This document shows positions 31,248-37,209 of a DNA stretch of 37,209 nt, piece after piece (positions within the stretch are counted from its first letter, which is position 1; every line of letters starts with the position of its first letter). This DNA is from Streptomyces sp. CNQ085 (lineage in GTDB: Bacteria; Actinomycetota; Actinomycetes; Streptomycetales; Streptomycetaceae). Made by a program: the position numbers and the translations under genes. The stretch is from positions 4,980-42,188 of the forward strand of contig NZ_JAJFAU010000026.1 of assembly GCF_022614595.1 (NCBI RefSeq). The letters run 5' to 3'. The notes under the pieces are model-generated. The model was not told the DNA's origin. It saw only the letters and a list, made by a program, of their open reading frames with translations, and made no database searches.

Positions 31248-31967
31248 CTACAGAGAACCGGCCTCGGCCGGGGTCGGGGCGGTGCCGCCCAGGTGCGCGG
31301 GCATCCACCAGGTGTCGTCCGGGCCCTTGGGCCGCACCGGATACGCCCGCTGGGCCGCCTCCAGCAGTTCCTGCACACGGCCGCGCAGCCGCTCGGTGAG
31401 CCCGGCCGCCGACTCGCCCTCGGCGGGCCGCAGCGGTTCGCCCACCCGGATGGTGATGGGGAAGTGGTTGCGGCCGAAGTCCCTCTTGCGGCCCTTGGTC
31501 CACAGCCGCTGCGTGCCCCACAGCGTGACGGGCAGCAGCGGGACGCCCGCCTCCTGGGCCATCCGGGCCGCACCGGTCTTGAAGTTCTTCAGGGTGAACG
31601 ACTGCGAGATCGTGGCCTCGGGGAAGACGCCGATGATCTCGCCCGAGCGCAGTGCCTTCAGCGCGTGGTGGTAGGCGTGCTCGCCCTGCGAGCGGTCCAC
31701 CGGTATGTGCTTCATCGCGCGCATCAGCGGCCCCGAGACCCTGTGCCGGAAGACCGACTCCTTCGCCATGAAGCGCACCAGCCGCTTGGCGGGCCGGGCG
31801 GCCAGCCCGGCGAAGACGAAGTCGAGGTAGCCGATGTGGTTGCTGACCAGCACGGCGCCGCCGCGCCGCGGGACGTGCTCGGTGCCGTCGATGTCGAAAC
31901 GCAGGTCGAGCGCCCTGAACAGGGTTCGGGCTGCGCCGATCACGGGCGGATACACCAGTTCTGCCAT
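31248..31967 (-). CDS. Lysophospholipid (1-acylglycerol-3-phosphate) acyltransferase
   Basis: A 239-residue PlsC-like acyltransferase. The catalytic HX4D motif is NHIGYLDF near residue 43, followed by RFMAKESVFRH, and the substrate motif FPEATIS near residue 114 with Ala in place of the common Gly. PLLPVTLWGTQRL is motif 4. It transfers an acyl group to lysophosphatidic acid or a similar acceptor at the membrane. ATG 31967 has AAGGG about 9 bases upstream. A TACG-N4-CGTA dyad lies about 62-73 bp upstream of the start. Confidence 0.88.
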   Translation of the reverse strand: MAELVYPPVIGAARTLFRALDLRFDIDGTEHVPRRGGAVLVSNHIGYLDFVFAGLAARPAKRLVRFMAKESVFRHRVSGPLMRAMKHIPVDRSQGEHAYHHALKALRSGEIIGVFPEATISQSFTLKNFKTGAARMAQEAGVPLLPVTLWGTQRLWTKGRKRDFGRNHFPITIRVGEPLRPAEGESAAGLTERLRGRVQELLEAAQRAYPVRPKGPDDTWWMPAHLGGTAPTPAEAGSL

Positions 31968-32028
31968 CTGGGAGGACCCTTCTGGGAAGCTGCCTGGGGA
32001 GGGTTCTCCCGGCGGATCTACCCGAACC

Positions 32029-32040
32029 TACGTCGCCGTA
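32029..32040. promoter_or_regulatory. TACG-N4-CGTA dyad before the acyltransferase
   Basis: TACG and CGTA arms flank TCGC. On the reverse strand the context reads AAGTTACGGCGACGTAGGTT. It resembles TetR-type lipid-gene operators in actinomycetes in form; no specific regulator can be named. Confidence 0.4.
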
Positions 32041-32089
32041 ACTTCCCTGGCCAGTTCCGGGGACGGGAGATCCTCGTCACGTTCGGCAG

Positions 32090-32509
32090 TCACCCGGCGC
32101 CCCACCCCGCGACCCGGCGCAGCACCAGGTACACCTCGCAGCCCAGGCAGTAGCCGAAGGCGGCGTTGAGGAAGGCCGCGGCGAGCGCGCAGGCGGTCGC
32201 CGCCATGCCCAGCCACAGGGGCCCGGCGCCGTACCCGACCAGACCCACCAGGGCGAAGGCCAGCCCCACGCCCTGCGCGAAACGGGGCGGCGCCGCGTGT
32301 TCCATTCCGGCTGGCGGCCCCAGCCGGGGCCGGACCAGGTGGCGGAAGAGCAGCCCGTACGGTGAGCGCGCCACGCCGAGCACCGCCCCGGCGGCGAACA
32401 CCAGCGTCTGCGCGGCCAGCAGCCGGAAACTCCCGCTGGCCAGCACGGCGGCCAGGACCGCGGTGGTCACGGCGGCGGCGAACCTCGTTCCCCGTGTGTC
32501 GACCCTCAT
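32090..32509 (-). CDS. DUF4395 membrane protein
   Basis: A 139-residue membrane protein with hydrophobic segments at about residues 10-45, 78-100 and 104-125, and the family ending AFGYCLGCEVYLVLRRV containing a Cys-x-x-Cys pair. DUF4395 proteins often lie beside thioredoxin-like genes; the thioredoxin-like gene at 34022 is divergent and separated by the TnpB element. The CxxC could exchange electrons with it (inference). GGAGA precedes the ATG. The function is unknown. Confidence 0.85.
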   Translation of the reverse strand: MRVDTRGTRFAAAVTTAVLAAVLASGSFRLLAAQTLVFAAGAVLGVARSPYGLLFRHLVRPRLGPPAGMEHAAPPRFAQGVGLAFALVGLVGYGAGPLWLGMAATACALAAAFLNAAFGYCLGCEVYLVLRRVAGWGAG

Positions 32510-32528
32510 TGTGTCTCCTTCGTGGGTG

Positions 32529-32631
32529 CCCCCGGCTTCGGCTGGGGGTGGGGGTGCCTCCCGCTTGCGGGGGAGAAACCAAGTCCCTGCGGAGCGGGGC
32601 AGGGAGAGGCGAACCGCCGCCGGGGCGGTTC
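32529..32631. repeat. Cluster of four hairpins between DUF4395 and tnpB
   Basis: Four hairpins follow one another: CCCCCGGC/GCTGGGGG around a TTCG tetraloop (32529-32548); CTCCCGC/GCGGGGGAG with a bulge (32558-32575); TCCCTGC/GCAGGGA (32584-32605); and GAACCGCC/GGCGGTTC (32611-32631). A fifth belongs to the TnpB element left end (32663). The first two resemble the palindromic intergenic repeats common in Streptomyces. Whether the cluster is host or element DNA is not clear. Confidence 0.75.
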
Positions 32632-32691
32632 GGCGTCTGCGGCCGCCGGCCGATACCCGCTGCTCACACGGAAGCCGGTAGGATGTGAGGG

Positions 32692-33903
32692 ATGGCGCGG
32701 CAGGGCAAGCGGGCGTATCGGTACCGCTTCTACCCCACGGACGAGCAGGCAGCGGAGCTGTCGCGCACGTTCGGCTGCGTCCGCCTGGTGTACAACAGGG
32801 CGCTTCAGGAGCGTACCCGGGCCTGGTACGGCGAGCAGTGCCGTATCTCCTACGCGGAGTCCTCCGCGATGCTGACGGAGTGGAAGAGGACCGGGGAACT
32901 GGCCTTCCTGAAGGAGGCGTCCTCCGTCCCGCTCCAGCAGGCGCTGCGCCACCTTCAGGCGGCGTTCGCCAACTTCTTCGCCCAGCGCGCCCAGTACCCG
33001 CGGTTCAAGAGCCGGAAGAAGTCGCGGGCGTCGGCGGAGTACACCCGCAGCGCCTTCATGTGGCGTGACGGGCGGCTGAAGCTGGCGAAGATGTCCGAGC
33101 CGCTGGACATCCGCTGGTCCCGTCCGCTGCCCGAGGGTGCGGAACCGACCACGGTGACGGTCTCCCGCGACAGCGCCGGGCGCTGGTTCGTCTCCATGCT
33201 GTGCGAGGACACCGTCGCGCCGGCTCCGGCCACCACGAACGCGGTCGGCATCGACGCCGGCCTGACGTCCCTGGTGACCTTGTCGACCGGGGAGAAGGTA
33301 ACCAACCCCCGGCACGAGCGGCGCGACCGAGCCCGCCTGGCCCGCGCACAGCGAGAGCTGTCGCGCAAGGCGCCGGGATCGAACAACCAGGCCAAGGCCC
33401 GCCGGAAAGTGGCCCGCGTGCACGCGCGGATCGCCGACCGGCGCCGCGACCACCTGCACCAGCTCACCACTCGGCTCGTCCGTGAGAACCAAACGGTCGT
33501 GATCGAGGACCTCACCGTCCGCAACCTGCTGAAGAACGGCCGCCTCGCGCGCGCCATCTCCGACGCGTCGTGGACGGAACTGCGCTCCATGCTGGAGTAC
33601 AAGTGCGCCTGGTACGGGCGCGACCTCGTCGTGATCGACCGCTGGTTCCCCAGCAGCAAGCTGTGCGGGGCCTGTGGCACGGTCCGTGAGAAGCTGCCGC
33701 TGAACGTCCGCACCTGGACCTGCGAGCACTGCGGCACCACCCATGACCGCGACACCAACGCGGCACGCAACACCCTGACCGCCGGGCTGGCGGCAGCAGC
33801 CTGTGGAGACGGTGTAAGACCTCAACGGGAGACCTCCCGGACGGGGCAGCAGTCGGCGAAGCAGGAACCCCAGCGGGCGACCGCTGGACTCCCCCGCCCT
33901 TAG
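32692..33903 (+). CDS. tnpB: TnpB RNA-guided endonuclease (IS605 OrfB)
   Basis: A 403-residue TnpB. The split RuvC nuclease is complete: Asp188 in VGIDAGLTSL, Glu272 in VVIEDLTVRN and Asp354 in HDRDTNAARN. The zinc ribbon is C325-x2-C328 ... C344-x2-C347 (LCGACG and CEHCG). The N-terminus (YRFYPTDEQAAELSRTFGCVRLVYNRAL) is the standard helix-turn-helix/WED start. Characterised TnpBs cut DNA next to a short motif under guidance of an omega RNA from the element's right end. The last ~30 residues overlap that RNA-coding region, which is normal. The start codon is just after the left-end hairpin, which may hide the ribosome site. All catalytic residues being intact suggests it is active. Confidence 0.93.
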   Translation: MARQGKRAYRYRFYPTDEQAAELSRTFGCVRLVYNRALQERTRAWYGEQCRISYAESSAMLTEWKRTGELAFLKEASSVPLQQALRHLQAAFANFFAQRAQYPRFKSRKKSRASAEYTRSAFMWRDGRLKLAKMSEPLDIRWSRPLPEGAEPTTVTVSRDSAGRWFVSMLCEDTVAPAPATTNAVGIDAGLTSLVTLSTGEKVTNPRHERRDRARLARAQRELSRKAPGSNNQAKARRKVARVHARIADRRRDHLHQLTTRLVRENQTVVIEDLTVRNLLKNGRLARAISDASWTELRSMLEYKCAWYGRDLVVIDRWFPSSKLCGACGTVREKLPLNVRTWTCEHCGTTHDRDTNAARNTLTAGLAAAACGDGVRPQRETSRTGQQSAKQEPQRATAGLPRP

Positions 33904-33920
33904 GCGAGGGAGGAAGTCAA
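33800..33920 (+). ncRNA. Predicted omega RNA (reRNA) scaffold
   Basis: TnpB elements express a guide RNA whose scaffold overlaps the tnpB 3' end and stops at the element's right end. Here the terminal hairpin is CCCCCGCC/GGCGAGGG around CTTA (33893-33910), followed by AGGAAGTCAA to 33920. The guide would be the adjacent host sequence starting GGCGACAGCATTCC at 33921. The 5' limit is approximate. Confidence 0.5.
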
Positions 33921-34021
33921 GGCGACAGCATTCCGCACTCCGTGGGGCGCCGGGGGCCGGATGCGGGAATCGGCGGCATGGCCCCGGGCGCTGTGGGAGA
34001 CGATGCGGGCGGAGCGGCGGG

Positions 34022-34474
34022 GTGACAGGGGCGGCGGAGATGACAGGGACGACGGGGATGACGGGTCTGGTCGTGTGTCTGGCGGTGCTGGCGCTGGCCG
34101 GCGCCTTCGGGATGGCGCACAGCAGACGGAACGGAAGGATGACGGTGCGCGGACGGGACGCGGAGGAGAGGCTGACCGCCGGGGAGGTGGGCGCCGAGCG
34201 GCTGGGGGAGCGGGCCACGCTGGTGCAGTTCTCCAGCGCCTTCTGCCAGCCCTGCCGGGCGACCCGGCGGATCCTGGCCGAGGTGGCGGAGATGGCCGAG
34301 GGAGTCGTCCACGTGGAGGTGGACGCCGAGTCCCGGCTGGATCTGGTGCGGCGGCTGGGGATCATGCGCACCCCCACCGTCCTGGTGCTGGACGCGCGGG
34401 GCCGGATAGCCCGGCGGGCGAGCGGACAGCCGCGCAGGGCCGATGTCATCGCCGCGCTCGGGGAGGCCGTGTGA
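34022..34474 (+). CDS. Membrane-anchored thioredoxin-like protein
   Basis: A 150-residue protein with one N-terminal membrane helix (LVVCLAVLALAGAFGMA) and a thioredoxin domain containing the active site FCQPC (Cys75 and Cys78) and the cis-Pro loop MRTPTVLVLD. It should act as a thiol-disulphide exchanger at the membrane. I use GTG 34022 because GGAG lies 7 bases upstream; ATG 34040 and 34058 are alternatives that shorten the leader only. It is the divergent partner of DUF4395 across the TnpB element. The 118 bp between the element and this start hold no other feature. Confidence 0.85.
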   Translation: MTGAAEMTGTTGMTGLVVCLAVLALAGAFGMAHSRRNGRMTVRGRDAEERLTAGEVGAERLGERATLVQFSSAFCQPCRATRRILAEVAEMAEGVVHVEVDAESRLDLVRRLGIMRTPTVLVLDARGRIARRASGQPRRADVIAALGEAV

Positions 34475-34493
34475 GGGCCGGGAGGGCCCCTGG

Positions 34494-34513
34494 GGCCGGC
34501 AGGGGCGCCGGCC
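34494..34513 (+). terminator. Hairpin after the thioredoxin-like gene
   Basis: GGCCGGC (34494-34500) and GCCGGCC (34507-34513) form a perfect 7-bp stem with a 6-base loop 20 bases past the stop codon. Confidence 0.5.
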
Positions 34514-34602
34514 GCGTGACCCTGGTCCCATCAGGGGTGGACGAACTTGACGCGGGCCGCCCGCGGTGGACGGCCTGGCCTGCCGTGGGCAGGGGATCTC
34601 GG

Positions 34603-35136
34603 ATGAGCGCACCGAACGGCATCCGGCGGACGGCGGAGGCGGCCGGGGCCGGTCCCGACCTGCTGCGCGCCGTCTTCCGGCGGCACGCCGCCGGGGTCGC
34701 CGTGATCACCGCCCACGGGCACGGCCGTCCCGCCGGCTTCACCGCGACGTCCCTGGCCTCCGTCGCCGCCGAACCGCCGCTGATCTCCTTCAACATCGCC
34801 ACGTCCTCCTCGGTGTGGCCGGTGGTCGCCGAGGCGGAGCACGTGGGGGTGCACATCCTGGGCGAGCACCAGCGCGAACTTGCCGACACCTTCGCCCGTC
34901 CCGGCGCGGACCGCTTCGCGCCGCCCACCCGCTGGCGCCGCGGACCGCACGGGGCGCCGGTGCTGGAGGGCGTGCTCGCCTGGACGGTGTGCGCTGTGGT
35001 GGCCCGGGTGCCGACCGGCGACCACCGGGTGGTCCTGGCGGAGGTGGTGGCCGGGGACTCCTCCGGCACGGGCCGCCCGCTGCTGTACCACGCGGGGCGT
35101 TACAACGCGCTGGGAGAGGGCACAGTGCCCTCCTGA
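34603..35136 (+). CDS. Flavin reductase family protein
   Basis: A 177-residue FMN-binding split-barrel protein. Family features: FRRHAAGVAVITAHGHGRPAG, FTATSLASVAAEPPLISFNI (the flavin phosphate-binding TxSxxSxxPP pattern), VGVHILGEHQRELADTFA and the closing HRVVLAEVVAGD with PLLYHAGRYNAL. Such proteins supply reduced flavin to partner monooxygenases or act alone. No partner monooxygenase is adjacent. ATG 34603 has GGGGATCTC upstream. Confidence 0.88.
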   Translation: MSAPNGIRRTAEAAGAGPDLLRAVFRRHAAGVAVITAHGHGRPAGFTATSLASVAAEPPLISFNIATSSSVWPVVAEAEHVGVHILGEHQRELADTFARPGADRFAPPTRWRRGPHGAPVLEGVLAWTVCAVVARVPTGDHRVVLAEVVAGDSSGTGRPLLYHAGRYNALGEGTVPS

Positions 35137-35190
35137 GCCGTTGGAAAGGTCACAGTTCACCGGCCTTGCCGCCGGGTAAGTGCCTGGATG

Positions 35191-35202
35191 TACTGGCGAG
35201 TA
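35191..35202. promoter_or_regulatory. TACT-N4-AGTA dyad in the etf promoter region
   Basis: TACTGGCGAGTA has perfect 4-base arms around GGCG. A TAATAT -10-like hexamer (35201-35206) overlaps its right arm, about 108 bp before etfB. This overlap suits repression by a TetR-type regulator, as is common for fatty-acid oxidation genes; the regulator is unknown. Confidence 0.45.
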
Positions 35203-35313
35203 ATATCCTGGACGGAGAGCCGGCCCCACCGGACCGGATTCCGCCCGATCAGGCGCCTATGCTGCCTGTGAGACAAGGCAGCCAGTAATGACGACGCAAG
35301 TAGGAGAGCCGGC

Positions 35314-36099
35314 GTGAGCTTGAGGATCGTTGTCTGTGTGAAGTACGTGCCCGACGCCACCGGCGACCGGCACTTCGCCGACGACCTGACCGTCGACCGC
35401 GAGGACGTGGACGGTCTGCTGTCGGAGCTCGACGAGTACGCCGTCGAGCAGGCCCTGCAGATCGCCGAGAATGCCGACGACGCCGAGGTCACCGTGCTGA
35501 CCGTCGGTCCCGAGGACGCCAAGGACGCGCTGCGCAAGGCGCTGTCCATGGGCGCCGACAAGGCCGTGCACGTGGAGGACGACGACCTGCACGGCACCGA
35601 CGCGATCGGCACCTCCCTGGTGCTGGCCAAGGCCGTCGAGAAGACCGGCTACGACCTGGTCGTCTGCGGCATGGCCTCCACCGACGGCACGATGGGCGTG
35701 CTGCCCGCGCTGCTGTCCGAGCGCCTGGGCGTGCCGCAGGTCACGCTGCTCTCCGAGGTCTCCGTTGAGGGCGGCAAGGTCACCGGCCGCCGCGACGGCG
35801 ATACCGCGACCGAGCAGCTTCAGGCCGCGCTCCCCGCCGTCGTCTCCGTGACCGACCAGTCCGGCGAGGCGCGCTACCCCTCCTTCAAGGGCATCATGGC
35901 CGCCAAGAAGAAGCCGGTTCAGTCCCTGGGCCTGGAGGACCTGGGCATCGACGCCGACGAGGTCGGCCTCGAGGGCTCCTGGACGAAGGTCGACGCCGCC
36001 GCCGAGCGCCCGGCCCGCACCGCGGGAACGATCGTCAAGGACGAGGGCGAGGGCGCCAAGCGGCTCGCCGAGTTCCTCGCGGGCCAGAAGTTCGTCTGA
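35314..36099 (+). CDS. etfB: Electron transfer flavoprotein subunit beta
   Basis: A 261-residue EtfB. It opens with IVVCVKYVPDATGDRHF, then INxxDEYAVEQAL-type DEYAVEQALQIAEN, the AMP-binding segment GMASTDGTMGVLPALLSERLG and the signature-like YPSFKGIMAAKKKPVQ. With EtfA it forms the soluble heterodimer that carries electrons from acyl-CoA and other dehydrogenases to the membrane quinone pool. GTG 35314 is preceded by GGAGAG. The short spacing to etfA and conserved order show one operon. Confidence 0.97.
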   Translation: MSLRIVVCVKYVPDATGDRHFADDLTVDREDVDGLLSELDEYAVEQALQIAENADDAEVTVLTVGPEDAKDALRKALSMGADKAVHVEDDDLHGTDAIGTSLVLAKAVEKTGYDLVVCGMASTDGTMGVLPALLSERLGVPQVTLLSEVSVEGGKVTGRRDGDTATEQLQAALPAVVSVTDQSGEARYPSFKGIMAAKKKPVQSLGLEDLGIDADEVGLEGSWTKVDAAAERPARTAGTIVKDEGEGAKRLAEFLAGQKFV

Positions 36100-36165
36100 G
36101 CCCGAAGGCCCGGCGCACCCCCCACTCCTTTCCGTCCTCGCAATCCTCGCAGGAGAGCAACTCCC

Positions 36166-37128
36166 ATGGCTGAAGTCCTTGTCTACGTCGACCACGTGAA
36201 CGGCGCCGTCCGCAAGCCCACCCTCGAACTGCTGACTCTGGCCCGCCGCATCGGCGACCCGGTCGCCGTGCACCTGGGTGCCGACGCGGACGGTGCCGCC
36301 GCCACGCTGGCCGAGTACGGCGCGGTGAAGGTGCTCGCCGCCGACGCCCCCGAGTTCACCGACTACCTCGTCGTGCCGAAGGTGGACGCGCTCCAGGCCG
36401 CCTACGAGGCCGTCTTCCCGGCCGCGGTGCTGGTCCCCTCCTCCGCGGATGGCAAGGAGATCGCGGCCCGCCTGGCGCTGCGCATCGGCTCGGGCGTCAT
36501 CACCGACGCCGTCGACCTGGAAGCCGGCGACTCCGGCCCGGTGGCGACCCAGTCGGTCTTCGCCGCGGCCTTCACCACCAGGTCCCGCGTCACCAAGGGC
36601 ACCCCGGTCATCACCGTCAAGCCCAACTCCGCCGCACCCGAGGCCGCCCCGGCCGCGGGCACGGTCGAGCAGCTCCCGGTGACCTTCGGTGAGAAGGCCA
36701 CCGGCACGAAGGTCGTCTCCCGCACTCCGCGCGAGTCGACCGGCCGCCCGGAGCTGACCGAGGCCGCGATCGTGGTCTCCGGTGGCCGCGGCGTCAACGG
36801 CGCCGAGAACTTCTCGGTCGTCGAGAACCTCGCCGACGCCCTCGGCGCGGCCGTCGGCGCCTCGCGCGCCGCGGTGGACGCGGGCTGGTACCCGCACACC
36901 CACCAGGTCGGCCAGACCGGTAAGTCCGTCTCGCCGCAGCTGTACATCGCGGCGGGCATCTCCGGCGCCATCCAGCACCGGGCCGGCATGCAGACCTCGA
37001 AGACCATCGTGGCCGTCAACAAGGACGAGGAGGCCCCGATCTTCGACCTGGTCGACTACGGCGTGGTCGGCGACCTCTTCGACGTCCTCCCCAAGCTCAC
37101 CGAGGAGGTCAAGGCCCGCAAGGGCTGA
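36166..37128 (+). CDS. etfA: Electron transfer flavoprotein subunit alpha
   Basis: A 320-residue EtfA. The N-terminal domain begins VLVYVDHVNGAVRKPTLELL. The C-terminal FAD domain has AIVVSGGRGVNGAENFSVVE, WYPHTHQVGQTGKSVSPQL, LYIAAGISGAIQHRAGM and IVAVNKDEEAPIFDLVDYG, which contain the FAD-contact residues of the family. It binds the redox-active FAD of the ETF heterodimer. Start ATG 36166 has AGGAGAG 9 bases upstream. It lies 66 bp after etfB. Confidence 0.97.
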   Translation: MAEVLVYVDHVNGAVRKPTLELLTLARRIGDPVAVHLGADADGAAATLAEYGAVKVLAADAPEFTDYLVVPKVDALQAAYEAVFPAAVLVPSSADGKEIAARLALRIGSGVITDAVDLEAGDSGPVATQSVFAAAFTTRSRVTKGTPVITVKPNSAAPEAAPAAGTVEQLPVTFGEKATGTKVVSRTPRESTGRPELTEAAIVVSGGRGVNGAENFSVVENLADALGAAVGASRAAVDAGWYPHTHQVGQTGKSVSPQLYIAAGISGAIQHRAGMQTSKTIVAVNKDEEAPIFDLVDYGVVGDLFDVLPKLTEEVKARKG

Positions 37129-37209
37129 CACCCTCCGCGGAAGGCGGACAGCGGCCGGGGCCGCGCGGCCTACGACGTGGTGATCCGGCTCGACGACCCC
37201 GGCTGCGCC
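37129..37209. other. Window end after etfA
   Basis: A small hairpin GCGGCC/GGCCGC (37151-37164) could serve as a terminator. One forward frame beyond it reads AYDVVIRLDDPGCA and looks codon-biased, but it has no start and is cut by the window end; no gene is called. Confidence 0.3.

Larger units (their letters stand above)
32663..33920 (+). mobile_element. IS200/IS605-type element, TnpB only (IS1341-like)
   Basis: The element carries tnpB without a tnpA (Y1 transposase). Its left side has a subterminal hairpin CTCACA (32663-32668) / TGTGAG (32684-32689) directly before tnpB. The right side ends in a GC-rich hairpin followed by GGAGGAAGTCAA ending at 33920, the usual form of the right end in this family. 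The true left boundary may be somewhat upstream of 32663. It separates the divergent DUF4395 and thioredoxin-like genes. No terminal inverted repeats or target duplication are expected for this family and none were seen. It would need a TnpA in trans to move. Confidence 0.7.

Noticed and set aside
32692..33903. Cas12-type effector
   Set aside because: Length of 403 residues, IS605-type ends and no CRISPR array identify it as TnpB.

Overview
The window is very GC-rich with dense GC3-biased genes, frequent GTG/TTG starts, and families typical of Streptomyces and close relatives (DUF6397, DUF6421, DUF5134, LVIVD-repeat protein beside DUF305, Roadblock/LC7 protein). I read it as chromosomal DNA of a Streptomycetaceae actinomycete. 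The first 36 bases are pure C, which looks like a contig end or sequencing artefact. No rRNA, tRNA or CRISPR array was seen.

Layout. 1-2.1 kb: small membrane protein, an unresolved reverse-strand ORF, a SAM methyltransferase and a Roadblock protein. 2.1-5.5 kb: a DUF6397 protein converging on a DUF3516-type SF2 RNA helicase. 5.5-9 kb: a 13-copy octanucleotide array, a YdjM-like membrane protein, an ABC-transporter relic and an intact ABC exporter. 9-14.4 kb: coupled VOC and NUDIX genes, a broken ThuA gene, a macrodomain, a relic of a tendamistat-type amylase inhibitor, a Tat-exported DUF1343/NamZ-like muramidase with a predicted leaderless promoter, a rhamnulokinase/LutC deletion fusion, and a flavin monooxygenase whose tail runs into that scar. 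14.4-19 kb: YjbQ, a lactonase-type propeller, a CbiX-like protein, a GlcNAc-kinase-like gene and ung. 19-27.6 kb: an Old Yellow Enzyme relic, DUF305 lipoprotein and LVIVD protein (divergent), TetR regulator, HAD relic, PAP2 phosphatase, M56 peptidase, DUF5134 relic, VOC, GNAT and glycerophosphodiesterase. 27.8-31.2 kb: a DUF6421-SDR-threonine aldolase operon with a visible promoter, upstream dyad and terminator. 31.2-37.1 kb: acyltransferase, DUF4395, a TnpB element with omega-RNA-like right end, thioredoxin-like protein, flavin reductase, and etfBA.

Two themes stand out. First, gene decay: at least seven relics in 37 kb, several combining internal deletion with frameshift and abutting intact neighbours (rhaB/lutC against the monooxygenase, OYE against DUF305, HAD against PAP2, DUF5134 near M56). 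Second, small intergenic structures: an 8-bp satellite and two shorter repeats sharing a CACCGG core, five consecutive hairpins beside the TnpB element, and dyads in front of several operons.

Functional links that can be supported: etfB and etfA form the two subunits of electron transfer flavoprotein; the DUF6421 operon joins a protein of unknown function to an SDR and a PLP aldolase; PAP2 and the HAD relic were once translationally coupled; ung and the kinase overlap by 4 bp; the TnpB element sits between divergent DUF4395 and thioredoxin-like genes. All family names come from reading the translated sequences; no database search was run.
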